Shown: positions 19,051 to 28,181 of the stretch, in pieces | How positions within the stretch are numbered: the stretch's first letter is position 1 | How the letters are laid out: each line of letters starts with the position of its first letter | Source: JALEFZ01 sp039817415 | GTDB lineage: Bacteria > Bacteroidota > Bacteroidia > J057 | Assembly (NCBI GenBank): GCA_039817415.1 | Contig: JBCBVV010000011.1 | Location: forward strand, 62,001-126,000 | DNA: 64,000 bases | Reading direction: 5' to 3' | Position numbers and translations under genes: made by a program | The notes under the pieces: generated by a model | What the model was told of the DNA's origin: nothing | The model's database searches: none | Seen by the model: the letters and a program-made list of their open reading frames with translations, nothing else

Positions 19051-19861
19051 ATGGCTCCCAAATACCTAGATCAATTTTCAGTAAATCTACTAATCTTTGG
19101 TTGTATGGCTTATAAAATTGATGTAGGTCTAGTTTTGTCCTTTCTTTCATTCGCTTTTGAGTGGAATTTTCAAAATTGACTTTCCATAAAAAATTTGTGA
19201 GCCTACTTTTTTTCCCCATCGTATTTTTAGCCAAATGCAATAGCATGGGAGGGTATTTAGGATGTCGAGACCTTTTGGCATGTGTCCGTTGGCTAAAGTC
19301 ATATACTTCCTCGGGGACGTTCAGAAAATTAAAGAGGGACCGTAAGTTAGATTCCCAATTTTTTATAAAATCTTCGAATAGGATAAAGTGCATTTGTTCC
19401 AAAGGAAAGAATTCGAGATAGTTTTCGATTTGCTCAATGTATCTTCCTTTGGAGAGATATTGAAACATGAGGGGACGATTTTCTTCTTCCTTTAAGCACC
19501 GCTCAAAAGACCTCCATTCATCCATATTCCACAAATCGTGGGTATAGTTTGACCATGCGCGGTCAATAGGGTTCCGAAGGATGAAAATGAGCTTCAATGC
19601 TGGGTTATAGTCAAATAATCGATGGGTGATGTAAGGCCTGTAGGAATACTGGGACTTTTCTCCTCTCATCAAAGTAATCGGACTCGCATATTTGTCAACC
19701 TCAGCCTCATACCAATTATATCCTTTTTCAAATTTTGCTTCATCAATAAAAAACCTGACTTCCCATTCGGGTATGGCGATATTTGGGTGGAGTAGAAGAT
19801 CATTGGCGAGGGTAGTCGTGCCTGACTTCATGACTCCGCAGATGATAAAATCAATTTTCAT
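19049..19861 (-). CDS. Sulfotransferase family protein
   Basis: This 270-aa cytosolic protein has the two PAPS-binding signatures of sulfotransferases. The 5'-phosphosulfate loop is KSGTTTL (Lys12-Leu18) and the 3'-phosphate site is RNPIDRAWSNY (Arg96-Tyr106, with the conserved Arg and Ser). It would transfer a sulfuryl group from PAPS to a hydroxyl or amine acceptor. In marine Bacteroidota, such enzymes often modify sulfolipids or surface glycans. The acceptor cannot be read from sequence. It converges on the surface-protein cluster and shares its terminator region, with no operon partner. Confidence 0.88.
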   Translation of the reverse strand: MKIDFIICGVMKSGTTTLANDLLLHPNIAIPEWEVRFFIDEAKFEKGYNWYEAEVDKYASPITLMRGEKSQYSYRPYITHRLFDYNPALKLIFILRNPIDRAWSNYTHDLWNMDEWRSFERCLKEEENRPLMFQYLSKGRYIEQIENYLEFFPLEQMHFILFEDFIKNWESNLRSLFNFLNVPEEVYDFSQRTHAKRSRHPKYPPMLLHLAKNTMGKKSRLTNFLWKVNFENSTQKRMKERTKLDLHQFYKPYNQRLVDLLKIDLGIWEP

Positions 19862-20183
19862 GTTATGAGTTCGGGAATCGAAAGATAAATTTTTGTTTCC
19901 TGAAATAGTAATTGAAGAACTCGTTTCTCCTGCTGTGGGTCTTAAAGATATGAATCAAGCATCATCCCAAACTTTTATAGCCCGACTCTTATCCTAACGA
20001 TTTCATCTTGCATCAGAAGGAGCAGTTGAATATGAATAGTATTTTATTATTGACCCCCTTGGGTATGAAATATCAAAGAGAGAGAAACAAATTTTGAAGA
20101 GATAGAGCGCTGACACCTATTATATCTTTTTATCTACCATAAGGAATTGCCGTTACATACAGAAAACTCATCATTCAGAATTA
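19862..20183. other. Intergenic region, nothing recognised
   Basis: About 320 AT-rich bases between two leftward genes. It should include the promoter of the sulfotransferase gene (start at 19861) and the 3' end of the oxidoreductase transcript. I see no gene, RNA or clear hairpin. Confidence 0.45.
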
Positions 20184-21158
20184 CTAAGGAATCAAGACAA
20201 TTGGAGACAGGGCCTTTCTTGATTCAAGCAATTCATGGGCTATGGCTGCATCTTTGAGAAGAAGCAACTCAGGTTTAGGAGCCTTCAACTCGCCATTTGC
20301 CAATCCTTCAAATAACCATTGGCTCATACCCAATAAATTGATCCGCTCATTGGTGTAATGAAATAACATGGGACGGGAAAGGGTAATAGATTTTTTGGCT
20401 AGCATAGGAATTTCAAATCCTTTGATAGGACCAGAAGACTGACCGAAATTGATCAAATGTCCCGTAGGCGCAAGCGATTCTAGGGAGGAAAAGAAGGTAT
20501 CTTTTCCGACACTATCAAATACCTGATGAAGGCCTTTTCCCTTGGTAAACTCCATGACTTGATCGTACACATTTTCTTGTCGGTAAAGAATGATTCGATC
20601 GCAGCCTGCTTGGCGGGCGATTTCTGCCTTGGCTTCTGAACCCACCGTCCCAATGACCATGGCACCCATTTTCTTGGCTACCTGAACCAAGAGTTGACCT
20701 ACTCCTCCTGCAGCGGCATGGATCAGAATCCGATTCCCGTTTTTTATCTTGCTTACCTGCCTGCTCAGCATATGGACAGTTAAGCCCTTTAACAAAACGC
20801 TCGCTACCAAGGCATCATCAAAGGATGGGGGAATAGGGATAGCCAATTTGGCATCAAGGGTCCTTACGGACGAATACCCATCATAGGATTTGGTGATATA
20901 GCCTACCTTATCTCCCTTGGCAAATCCTTTTACCTCCGATCCCATTTCCATGACTATTCCTACTCCTTCGATACCGGGAGTACCTGGAAGAGAGAGCGTC
21001 TTGTATAGGCCTGAACGGCAATAGATATCGTGGAAATTGATCCCAATAGCTGTTTGTTGGATGAGCAACTCTCCTGATCCGACTTGGGGAGTAGGAATAG
21101 CTTCCAATTGTAGGACATCAGGACCTCCGTAGGAGCGTACAACAATGGCTTCGGGCAT
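20184..21158 (-). CDS. Zinc-free quinone oxidoreductase (MDR superfamily)
   Basis: The start at 21158 (MPEAIVVRSYGGPDVLQLE) is preferred to an ATG 30 bases upstream because family members begin exactly there. The 324-aa protein has the GroES-like N-terminal part and a Rossmann domain with HAAAGGVGQLLVQVAKKMGA, and lacks the zinc-ligand cysteines of alcohol dehydrogenases. This is as in NADPH:quinone reductase (QOR) of the medium-chain dehydrogenase group. It probably reduces quinones or reactive enones in the cytosol with NADPH. It is in the same direction as the beta-barrel gene upstream, but a terminator-like hairpin lies between them. Confidence 0.88.
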   Translation of the reverse strand: MPEAIVVRSYGGPDVLQLEAIPTPQVGSGELLIQQTAIGINFHDIYCRSGLYKTLSLPGTPGIEGVGIVMEMGSEVKGFAKGDKVGYITKSYDGYSSVRTLDAKLAIPIPPSFDDALVASVLLKGLTVHMLSRQVSKIKNGNRILIHAAAGGVGQLLVQVAKKMGAMVIGTVGSEAKAEIARQAGCDRIILYRQENVYDQVMEFTKGKGLHQVFDSVGKDTFFSSLESLAPTGHLINFGQSSGPIKGFEIPMLAKKSITLSRPMLFHYTNERINLLGMSQWLFEGLANGELKAPKPELLLLKDAAIAHELLESRKALSPIVLIP

Positions 21159-21195
21159 ATGATGGCTGTTTGAAAGGATAAGGTACAAAAGAAGA

Positions 21196-21221
21196 GGGAA
21201 CCGAATAACTATGCGGTTCCC
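21196..21221 (-). terminator. Terminator-like hairpin after the beta-barrel gene
   Basis: A perfect 8-bp stem GGGAACCG / CGGTTCCC with a 10-base loop lies 24 bases after the stop at 21246. Read leftward it is followed by the T-rich CTCTTCTTTTG. It also falls just before the oxidoreductase start, separating the two genes. Confidence 0.6.
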
Positions 21222-21245
21222 TTCGATCTGATTTTGTCTTTGTGG

Positions 21246-21818
21246 CTAGAGTTTTACACCTACTCCCATTTTTATGATATGAATTTGGCTATTGAAAGGT
21301 GTCACCACTAAAGGATCTGATAGAAAGGTCTTTATAAAATCATACTGAGCTTTTAAAAAGACCTTCTCACTTAGCTTGATCAAAAAACCAGCATTTGGGT
21401 TAATACCCGATTGGAATGCATCCTCAGCCACTAGTCCGTTAAATGGCGTATTGTCAAGATCAAAGAATAAGCCAGCATAATTTACCCCTAAAAAGGGCTG
21501 AAATATTTCAAAGCCAGGTAAGGAAAATTCTATGAAGATTCCTGGCTGAAGGGTATGAAGACGAGTGCGGGCAATATCGAAATCAATGGGCCTCTGAGAA
21601 CTGATAAAACTTGTATGGAAGGCACCTCCTACTTGAAAGGATGAGCTTTCATAAAAGCGATACCTGAATCCAAGGTCAACATAGCTGGTATAGAAGTTAT
21701 TGATAAAGTTATTGCCAAGGGTCAATGGATAATTTACTTCCAAACTGGCACGAGATTGCTGTGCAGCTAAAAATGAACAGGAAAAGAGTAAGAGGAGAGA
21801 AATGATAAGATGTTTCAT
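21246..21818 (-). CDS. Outer-membrane beta-barrel-like secreted protein
   Basis: This 190-aa protein has a clear signal peptide (MKHLIISLLLLFSCSFLAAQ) and alternating hydrophobic strands (YTSYVDLGFRYRFYESSSFQVGGAFHTS). It ends in a strand with terminal hydrophobic residue (IIKMGVGVKL), as in small outer-membrane barrels of Bacteroidota. No enzymatic motif is visible. A terminator-like hairpin follows. It is a generic envelope protein; function unknown. Confidence 0.7.
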   Translation of the reverse strand: MKHLIISLLLLFSCSFLAAQQSRASLEVNYPLTLGNNFINNFYTSYVDLGFRYRFYESSSFQVGGAFHTSFISSQRPIDFDIARTRLHTLQPGIFIEFSLPGFEIFQPFLGVNYAGLFFDLDNTPFNGLVAEDAFQSGINPNAGFLIKLSEKVFLKAQYDFIKTFLSDPLVVTPFNSQIHIIKMGVGVKL

Positions 21819-21880
21819 ATGCTTGTACTGTTTGACCTACAAAACGAATTATCCCTAAGAAGGTTATTCGGTAGGTGAAA

Positions 21881-22354
21881 TTACCCAAATTCCACCATAT
21901 TCATGAGTAGCAGGATAAAGGTAATAATACCCAAAATCGTGGTGAATCTGCCCATTTTTGGAGATTTGACCCATCCGGATAGCGAAATTAAGACAATGAG
22001 TGAGGCTATTCCTCCAACAAAGCACAGGATACCGATGATTTTTGCTGAAGATAAATTGGCATCTGTTACAGGAAATGGAAAGCCTTCAGTAGTCATCATC
22101 AGGATTTTGGTCATTGAAAAAATAGAGATCAAAAACAGGCAAGCAGCGATGGCTGAGGACCTGAACATATTTGTTCTGAACTTATTTTCCTGGTTCAAAT
22201 TGATTTGGGAGGAGAGGACAGCGAGTGAGAAACCACCTAATAAAGCACTGATGAAAATGATTTGACTGGCTAGTTCATTGGTATACTGTAGAGGGAGTTC
22301 TACCATGAGTTCATGTTTTTGGTGTAAAATGTCATTTGTTAAGACGAAGGGCAT
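21881..22354 (-). CDS. Four-helix integral membrane protein of unknown function
   Basis: This 157-aa protein has four predicted transmembrane helices: IIFISALLGGFSLAVL (about 32-47), SSAIAACLFLISIFSM (about 64-79), IIGILCFVGGIASLIVLISL (about 107-126) and FTTILGIITFILLLMNM (about 136-152). A start at the internal Met17 is possible. I do not recognise a family. It is in a leftward series with two outer-membrane barrel proteins, but spacing does not prove an operon. Confidence 0.65.
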   Translation of the reverse strand: MPFVLTNDILHQKHELMVELPLQYTNELASQIIFISALLGGFSLAVLSSQINLNQENKFRTNMFRSSAIAACLFLISIFSMTKILMMTTEGFPFPVTDANLSSAKIIGILCFVGGIASLIVLISLSGWVKSPKMGRFTTILGIITFILLLMNMVEFG

Positions 22355-22406
22355 GCCCCTTATCTCAACTGAAAGTAGTTATTTTCTGCTGAAAGCTGGT
22401 CTTTTG

Positions 22407-23180
22407 CTAACGCTTGACCAGCCTCCAAGAGAGCCCTCCATCCAAAAACCAACTGGAAGTTGTCTCTCCAGCCTGTTTGCCCGCTGAAAAATCTAGTTGG
22501 AAGTTTTCATCTATCAAAAAGGAAAGCCCACCATCGAATAGGGTACCAAAAGTAGATAGGCCTCCATACATCTCTACAAACGCAGCCCATCGGTCATTGA
22601 TGCCATAACCAATGTTCAAGACGTAACTAGCCTGAGGGGATTCAGAAAGGCCATACCAACCTATTATCCAATTTGTATTAATAGAGAAGTTATGGTTCAA
22701 ACCATGACTACTGCTTAGGATAAGTTGTGCCCCTAATTCATCCGGAAGCAGTAACGGCCTGGGACCATTCAATAAAATTCTACCCTGTATGCCGAGGGAT
22801 GGTATCCAACCGTCATTTTCTAGAAGCTGAGCCCGAAGGCCTACATCTGTCTGCCTAAGTCCCCCTACTTGAAGCTGAGTGGTATCAGTTTCAAGTTGCC
22901 CACTTACCCAGCCCAGGGTTCCATTCACTTCAAATTTGTCTGACATACCTAATCGGAGGTCTGTGGTATGAGAGGTGAACCTGGAAGAGCTGGCATCTTC
23001 ATGTTGCCAGTTAAAATTGTAACCAGACTGTAGCTGAAATACCCCTTTTCCTACAGAAGAAGAGCCGATCGCCTGACCGGGACGGTCAGATGCTATGCTT
23101 TCGCTAAACTGGCTACATCCCATAATGGGAAGCAATCCAAGGACGAAAAGTGATAAGAATAAGTTGAACAGAAGTCGCAT
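22407..23180 (-). CDS. Outer-membrane transporter-like beta-barrel (MetA/phenol pathway family, PF13557-like)
   Basis: This 257-aa protein has an N-terminal lipoprotein-like signal (GLLPIMGCSQ). The mature part opens with the family hallmark SIASDRPGQAIGSSSVGKGVFQLQSGYN, here with the DRPGQ signature. Many amphipathic strands follow and the protein ends WFLDGGLSWRLVKR. These proteins are annotated as putative transporters for the phenol-degradation meta pathway, but the fold is a generic outer-membrane barrel and the substrate is unknown. The name should not be taken as evidence for aromatic catabolism. Confidence 0.75.
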   Translation of the reverse strand: MRLLFNLFLSLFVLGLLPIMGCSQFSESIASDRPGQAIGSSSVGKGVFQLQSGYNFNWQHEDASSSRFTSHTTDLRLGMSDKFEVNGTLGWVSGQLETDTTQLQVGGLRQTDVGLRAQLLENDGWIPSLGIQGRILLNGPRPLLLPDELGAQLILSSSHGLNHNFSINTNWIIGWYGLSESPQASYVLNIGYGINDRWAAFVEMYGGLSTFGTLFDGGLSFLIDENFQLDFSAGKQAGETTSSWFLDGGLSWRLVKR

Positions 23181-23253
23181 GCCTACATTTTCGCTTTAGT
23201 AACTATGAGTCACTAACGAATCGAGGCCAAAAAGACATATATATGAGGAAAAT

Positions 23254-23829
23254 TTAAGGGCTAAGCCGTTGAATGATAGTGGAGTTGGATTGGGGGAGAA
23301 TTCCGAAGTGCTTGTCCAGATAGTCCAGCATCAATTTTCCGTCTTTTGGATGAGTCCCTAGAATGGCTTCCCCAGCGAGAAAAACCTTGAAATCTAGTTC
23401 ATAAGCATCCATGCTGGTTTGTCCTACACAATTATCTGTAGAATAGCCACATATGACGACCCTATTACAATTGAGCTGAAGAAGTGTAGCTTCTAAATTT
23501 GTTCGAAGAAAGGCACTTAACCTGGTTTTTGTCAAAATGATATCGGTCTGCTTCTGGATAACTTCTTTAGCATAATTGGCTTCGTGTGAGCCTTCGATAA
23601 GTCTAGGAACATTGTGCGCTAAGGCCCATTGATTCCAAGTACTTTTGTCAGATTTATGCACAGTCTGTACCCTGACAATAGGCCAGTTGTGCTGATGAAA
23701 GAACTGAATCAGTTCATTTGTTTTCTCTATGAGAATAGGAACTGCCTTCAATTTCTCCTCACTTCCTTTTTCCAGAAACCAGTTTTGTAGGTCAATGACG
23801 AGCAGAGCGGGCAGTTTGTGTGGCGTCAT
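23254..23829 (-). CDS. Isochorismatase-like cysteine hydrolase
   Basis: The start at 23829 (MTPHKLPALLVIDLQNWF) removes an N-terminal extension that would overlap the upstream gene. The resulting 191-aa protein has the catalytic triad of the isochorismatase-like/nicotinamidase superfamily: Asp in LLVIDLQ, Lys in LTKTRLSAF and the nucleophilic Cys in GYSTDNCVGQTSMDAY. Such enzymes hydrolyse amides or vinyl ethers; the substrate cannot be assigned. It follows the MBL-fold hydrolase gene by 11 bp, so the two are almost certainly co-transcribed. Confidence 0.87.
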   Translation of the reverse strand: MTPHKLPALLVIDLQNWFLEKGSEEKLKAVPILIEKTNELIQFFHQHNWPIVRVQTVHKSDKSTWNQWALAHNVPRLIEGSHEANYAKEVIQKQTDIILTKTRLSAFLRTNLEATLLQLNCNRVVICGYSTDNCVGQTSMDAYELDFKVFLAGEAILGTHPKDGKLMLDYLDKHFGILPQSNSTIIQRLSP

Positions 23830-23840
23830 AATGCAAGAGG

Positions 23841-24662
23841 CTAGTTTACAAATATTCCTTCTTCCAGTAATTTGGGGGCATTCCAATCATGGGAGGAAAG
23901 GAAAATCGTATCATTAGATGTAGCATATTCCTTGGCCAAATAGACTGATTGTTTGGCGGCATCATTCATGAGGACGACGTCAGCGATTTCCTTTTTCAAG
24001 GTATCTAGGTTGTAGGTCAGGTCTCCAGCTATAAAATAGGAAGTCTCTTCTTCTTGAATAATGACTGACATATGACCAATCGAATGTCCTGGAGTAGGCA
24101 CGAGAATGAGGTTTTCCAAGGATGGAATTCGCTGGCTACTGGCAAATGGCCCTTCTGCCCCTCCTGTAAAATCAACCATATGTGGGGCAAACCAAGCCGG
24201 CCAGTTTTTCTGAAAATAGCCATTTGCCTCCCCATTAGAACTAGAGGCGAACTTAAATTCAGCTGTGGAGACGTAAATATCCGCATGCTCAAAGTAGGAC
24301 AAGCCCCCGATATGATCTCCATGCATATGCGTTAGAATAACGGTAGAAATATCCGCTGGCTTAAGCCCGATTTTTTGTAGTTGGGCATCTATTTCCTCCC
24401 CTTCTTCTATTTTGGTTTGGACAGCCTTGTGATAAAGTCCTCCCTTAGGCAAGTAACCCTCTTTGTAAATATCAGCGGTCTCGCCTGTATCGATCAGGAT
24501 ATAACCATTCTTGTGTTCGATTAACCAGGAATAGATGGGCATCCATTCACTCCATTTGTCAGTAAAAGCCAATTGGAAGAACCGAGATAGATTATGTGGC
24601 GCACCTGTCAGCTGAAATTGCTTGACACGAACTGTACCGGTTTGTAGGGGATGGATTTTCAT
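23841..24662 (-). CDS. Metallo-beta-lactamase-fold hydrolase (lactonase-like)
   Basis: This 273-aa protein has the complete MBL metal site: HMHGDH (about 112-117), the later histidine in PTPGHSIGH, the bridging Asp in FIAGDLTY and a final His in LSSHDWN. The N-terminal region (WLIEHKNGYILIDTGE) and overall length resemble N-acyl-homoserine lactonase-like members rather than glyoxalase II. It probably hydrolyses a lactone or ester with two zinc ions in the cytosol. It forms a tight pair with the downstream isochorismatase-like gene. Quorum-quenching activity would be speculation. Confidence 0.87.
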   Translation of the reverse strand: MKIHPLQTGTVRVKQFQLTGAPHNLSRFFQLAFTDKWSEWMPIYSWLIEHKNGYILIDTGETADIYKEGYLPKGGLYHKAVQTKIEEGEEIDAQLQKIGLKPADISTVILTHMHGDHIGGLSYFEHADIYVSTAEFKFASSSNGEANGYFQKNWPAWFAPHMVDFTGGAEGPFASSQRIPSLENLILVPTPGHSIGHMSVIIQEEETSYFIAGDLTYNLDTLKKEIADVVLMNDAAKQSVYLAKEYATSNDTIFLSSHDWNAPKLLEEGIFVN

Positions 24663-24682
24663 GTTGTAGGGGTATGATTAGG

Positions 24683-25540
24683 TTATTTTCCAAATCGCTG
24701 GAAATACGCCTCGGTATCCTTCAAATCCGCTAGTCCCAAAATCCAGCATACTTCTGAGTGGTCGGAGAAATCTAGACCATTGGCTTTGATTGCCTCATTA
24801 AGATAACGGCCTTCTTTCCCATTATATTGGTGACCAAGATCAACCGCCAATTCCCAATAGGAGAGGAGCGCGCTATCTGTTAGCATAGTCCTCCAACCTT
24901 CAAATTCAGGTGTTCTGAAGCCCGGTGTGCCATTTCCTTCGGCATTTCCGTCGGGGATTTTGTGATAATGAGTTTCTGCCTGCACAAATGCCAATGCCTG
25001 CTTATCCGTTACTTCTTCATTCCAGTCGCTGTGTTGAACGACATGAATCCTATCAGGGGTTTTAACCTCTGGCATCTTAGTTTGAACTTTTTTGACAAGC
25101 GCAGCGGAGAAGTCAGATTGTCCTGCTTCAGCGATCCAAATATTTCCTCCCTCCTTCAATGTTATGGCGACCAATTCATACACCTTGTCTACGGCTTTGC
25201 TCCCTTTCTCATGTGCATCCGTCCAATTACTCCCAAGGGACAATTGAAACAAGGAATTAGGAGGAACATAAAGTCCATCTTGTACGCCGTAGGCGCCAGC
25301 AACGGCGTGATGCTTGATGTTGGCAAAGGCGGAGTCTTGGAAAATAGTCGCAAAAGCGGCTATTGAATGAAGATCGTCTACATCCGTTTTGCAGTCAAAA
25401 TTTCCAAGGAGAAAGTCTTTTTGTGGATCGAACTCCACCCCTTTTTCCTCCTGATTAGAAGTTGAAGGGCTATCTGTAGTTGATTGACAGGCTACAAGGA
25501 AGAGCCCGAGGATAAAGGATAGACGGTAAACAAGTTTCAT
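24683..25540 (-). CDS. Lipoprotein resembling nucleoside hydrolases
   Basis: The start at 25540 gives a lipoprotein signal (MKLVYRLSFILGLFLVACQS, lipobox LVAC). The 285-aa mature protein opens with a strand and an Asp-rich loop, LLGNFDCKTDVDDLHSIAA, reminiscent of the calcium-binding DxDxxxDD loop of inosine-uridine nucleoside hydrolases. Its later blocks (GGNIWIAEAGQSDFSAAL and HVVQHSDWNE) fit the same or the related DUF1593-like fold. Probably a surface or periplasmic glycosidase-like protein. The assignment is by motif only. Confidence 0.6.
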   Translation of the reverse strand: MKLVYRLSFILGLFLVACQSTTDSPSTSNQEEKGVEFDPQKDFLLGNFDCKTDVDDLHSIAAFATIFQDSAFANIKHHAVAGAYGVQDGLYVPPNSLFQLSLGSNWTDAHEKGSKAVDKVYELVAITLKEGGNIWIAEAGQSDFSAALVKKVQTKMPEVKTPDRIHVVQHSDWNEEVTDKQALAFVQAETHYHKIPDGNAEGNGTPGFRTPEFEGWRTMLTDSALLSYWELAVDLGHQYNGKEGRYLNEAIKANGLDFSDHSEVCWILGLADLKDTEAYFQRFGK

Positions 25541-25684
25541 AGTGATAGGTGATGTTGTTGTCAATTTACCTATTGAAATCATCTAATGAAACAGCTGGAG
25601 CAAGGAAGGGGATCCCATTTTACGGGCTGCTTGGATAAAGTTAAGCTCTCAAAGGAGAAAAGATCCCCTAAGAAGGGGGGAAAA

Positions 25685-26161
25685 CTAGAATTTCATACGA
25701 AGCCCAATTCCTTTACCATCCATGATCAGCCTTATTTCTGTCTTTTGTGGTTGATAGGTTGTTGAGTCTAGGTTGGCATTGTAGAGGTCAACGGCTCTGG
25801 TCATATTTTTTGTCCCTCCTGATGAAATGGGAATACCGATTAGGATCAACAGAGAACCCACACCCGCAACAGCAGGATTGATTCCATTTCCAGCTAGAGC
25901 ACCTCCTAATTCCCATCCTACCATGATTCCTCCTGCAGCTGCCAGCACCGTTGCTAGTGCGCTTTGAGACTTCCCTTTTTTTAGGAAGGTGGATGCTTCC
26001 GGATTAATAGATAGGCTGGATGTCAGCTCTTTCATGCTTAGTTTTTCACCATCCGAGGTGAACGTCGTTCCGAAGGTAGATTTGTTATACTCAATTTGCT
26101 GAGCAAAGGAAGGAGAAAAGGCCATCATGCATACGGCCATTGAAAGGATAAGATGTTTCAT
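25685..26161 (-). CDS. Secreted protein with glycine-rich hydrophobic segment
   Basis: This 158-aa protein has a signal peptide (MKHLILSMAVCMMAFSPSFAQ). After a polar stretch it has two hydrophobic glycine-rich segments (LATVLAAAGGIMVGWELGGALAG and AVAGVGSLLILIGIPISSGG), followed by a basic C-terminus ending GKGIGLRMKF. Similar small proteins are frequent in Bacteroidota genomes but have no known function. Envelope location is likely. Confidence 0.65.
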   Translation of the reverse strand: MKHLILSMAVCMMAFSPSFAQQIEYNKSTFGTTFTSDGEKLSMKELTSSLSINPEASTFLKKGKSQSALATVLAAAGGIMVGWELGGALAGNGINPAVAGVGSLLILIGIPISSGGTKNMTRAVDLYNANLDSTTYQPQKTEIRLIMDGKGIGLRMKF

Positions 26162-26249
26162 GTGTCTAGTTTTCGGGTTATGCTTGCAAGCTAACTGCCA
26201 CAGCAGCTAGGGAAATAGAATGTTACAAAAAAAACTTCAATAAACGGGA

Positions 26250-27593
26250 CTATTTGCCTACATTTTTTAGCCATTCCTGAGCTGCCATTTGCACAGGATC
26301 CCACGGGCTAGAAAGGGGAGGGGTATAGGTCAAATCTAGGTCATTGAGTTGATCTACTGCATATTCATTCTGAATGGCAGTGGCCAAAATATCAATCCGT
26401 TTGGCAACCTCGGATTTGGTTGATCCTATGATTTGCGCACCAAGAAGCTTTCCAGATTCAGGATTCCCAGTCAGCCGAATGTAGAGTTTGTTAGCACCAG
26501 GATAATACACCTTATGGTCCCAGAATTCAGACTCAGAGGTAAATGAAGGAAGATGATACTTGGCCGCATCTCGATCATGTATTCCGGTTCTACCAGCCAC
26601 CATGTTAAATATTTTGAGTACCTGAGAGCCGATGGCCCCTTTGAAGGTAGCTTTTTGGCCTGCCATATTTGAACCTGCTATTCTCCCTTGTTTGTGGGCA
26701 GTAGTTCCAAGGGGAAGGTAAACATGCTGTTTCAGTAAGGAATGGTAAGTTTCCACACAATCTCCGGCTGCATAAATGGACGAGATATTGGTCCTCATCT
26801 GAAAGTCAGTCTTAATCGTTTGTCGAGCATTGACCTGCACTCCTGCCTCCATAGCGAGACTTGAATTGGGGCGGGCACCCACTACTACCAGAACCAGTTG
26901 GCAGGTGGATTGAAAACCATGTGAGCCACTGACGAACAATCCCGATTCGGAAGGGGCGATCTTCTCGACAGCAGTTCCTGTAAATACCTTTACCCCCTGT
27001 TCTTCTAGTTTTTGTTGAGCTGCTTTTCCAAAGCCTTCATCTAACGTTTGGAGAATGGTGGATTGGAACTCAACCAAGTCAACTTCTAACCCCCTTACCC
27101 GCAAGCTATCGGCCATCTCGATTCCGATATATCCCCCGCCTACAATCAGGGCCTTTTTAACCTGTTTTTGGGTGATGAATTGATCGATTTCTAGCATCTC
27201 CCCAATCCATCTGAGCGTAAATACCCCTTCTTCATCCATACCGGGGAGGGGAGGTTTGATAGACTTAGCGCCTGTTCCTATCAACAGTTCATCATAGGCA
27301 TAGGTGTGTCCATTTGCTTGAATCTCCTTCTGGTCTGGATCGATATGGCTTACAAAATGGTTGGGAAATATATCTATGCCCTGCTTTTGAATATCATCGG
27401 CCGTTCTGTGGGCCAATGTCTTCCAGTCTGATACTTCTCGGCTGAAGTAAAAGGGAATTCCACAGATGCTAAAGTTGGGGTATGCATCAGCCAGAAACAT
27501 TTGTACCTGGTCTTCAGGCGATATTTCTTTGATCCTTAGCGCAGCACTAATCCCTGCATCGCTCCCCCCAATGATGATATGTCGCTTGGCCAT
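26250..27593 (-). CDS. FAD-dependent pyridine nucleotide-disulfide oxidoreductase (CoA-disulfide reductase-like)
   Basis: This 447-aa protein starts with the FAD-binding HIIIGGSDAGISAALRI. It carries the single redox cysteine of CoA-disulfide reductase/NADH oxidase enzymes in NFSICGIPFYFS (about Cys44), an NAD(P)H site ALIVGGGYIGIEMAD, the second FAD motif SIYAAGDCVET, and the C-terminal dimerisation domain. The family reduces CoA or coenzyme disulfides or oxygen with NAD(P)H through one active cysteine. Substrate preference cannot be assigned. Upstream neighbour is a hotdog thioesterase, same strand, 113 bp away. Confidence 0.88.
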   Translation of the reverse strand: MAKRHIIIGGSDAGISAALRIKEISPEDQVQMFLADAYPNFSICGIPFYFSREVSDWKTLAHRTADDIQKQGIDIFPNHFVSHIDPDQKEIQANGHTYAYDELLIGTGAKSIKPPLPGMDEEGVFTLRWIGEMLEIDQFITQKQVKKALIVGGGYIGIEMADSLRVRGLEVDLVEFQSTILQTLDEGFGKAAQQKLEEQGVKVFTGTAVEKIAPSESGLFVSGSHGFQSTCQLVLVVVGARPNSSLAMEAGVQVNARQTIKTDFQMRTNISSIYAAGDCVETYHSLLKQHVYLPLGTTAHKQGRIAGSNMAGQKATFKGAIGSQVLKIFNMVAGRTGIHDRDAAKYHLPSFTSESEFWDHKVYYPGANKLYIRLTGNPESGKLLGAQIIGSTKSEVAKRIDILATAIQNEYAVDQLNDLDLTYTPPLSSPWDPVQMAAQEWLKNVGK

Positions 27594-27706
27594 GGTTCAA
27601 GAAAAATCTTTTTACGCTGCTAGGATATGGGAACACGTTAATAAATGATGAAATTTTATCGATTTATAGAAGGAAGCTAGGCAAGGACAATGGGGACTAC
27701 ATTCCA

Positions 27707-28123
27707 CTAATACAAGATCAACTGGGTGCAGCTAAAGATGGCAATCTTTCGATTGTTAGTTGGATCCATGAGGTCTACCCTCCATACTTGAGTGGTTCTG
27801 CCAAGGTGCTCTGCCACACAAATTCCTTCTACAACCCCTTCCCTAATGGCTCTTAGGAAATTACTCTTGAGTTCTAGGGTGGTAAAGGACTTGGCTTTTT
27901 CTGGTAAATGGGCCTCTGCCGCATATCCTGCCATCGTATCTGCGAAGGTGACCAATGACCCTGCATGAACAAAGCCATTGGGGGCAAAGAATTCCTTGCG
28001 GACAGGCATTTTTGCCAGCAATTTCCCTTCTTCAATATGAGTGAATTCAACGCCTATTAAGGCTGGGAAATGACCTATGCTACGTTGATTGAAGAATGCT
28101 GGTGTACGGGATGGATTTAACAT
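27707..28123 (-). CDS. PaaI-family hotdog thioesterase
   Basis: This 138-aa protein is a single hotdog domain with the PaaI-type active-site block PNGFVHAGSLVTFADTMAGY, which contains the H-x-G-x-x-x-x-x-D pattern of the 4-hydroxybenzoyl-CoA thioesterase/PaaI group, and strands LELKSNFLRAIREGVVEG. It would hydrolyse acyl- or aryl-CoA thioesters. It is a likely housekeeping CoA-recycling enzyme. Same strand as the CoA-disulfide-reductase-like gene downstream, but not obviously in one operon. Confidence 0.86.
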   Translation of the reverse strand: MLNPSRTPAFFNQRSIGHFPALIGVEFTHIEEGKLLAKMPVRKEFFAPNGFVHAGSLVTFADTMAGYAAEAHLPEKAKSFTTLELKSNFLRAIREGVVEGICVAEHLGRTTQVWRVDLMDPTNNRKIAIFSCTQLILY

Positions 28124-28181
28124 GTTGAGGATAATTGAGTGAGAGGAAAAGTAACTTGATCGAAATGCATCGGTAATTTCG

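Noticed and set aside
22407..23180. PF13557-like barrel as evidence for phenol degradation
   Set aside because: The family name is historical; the protein shows only a generic outer-membrane barrel with the DRPGQ motif and no aromatic genes adjoin it.
25607..25669. Inverted repeat AGGGGATC / GATCCCCT as a terminator
   Set aside because: The loop is nearly 50 bases and there is no T run, so the pairing is probably accidental.
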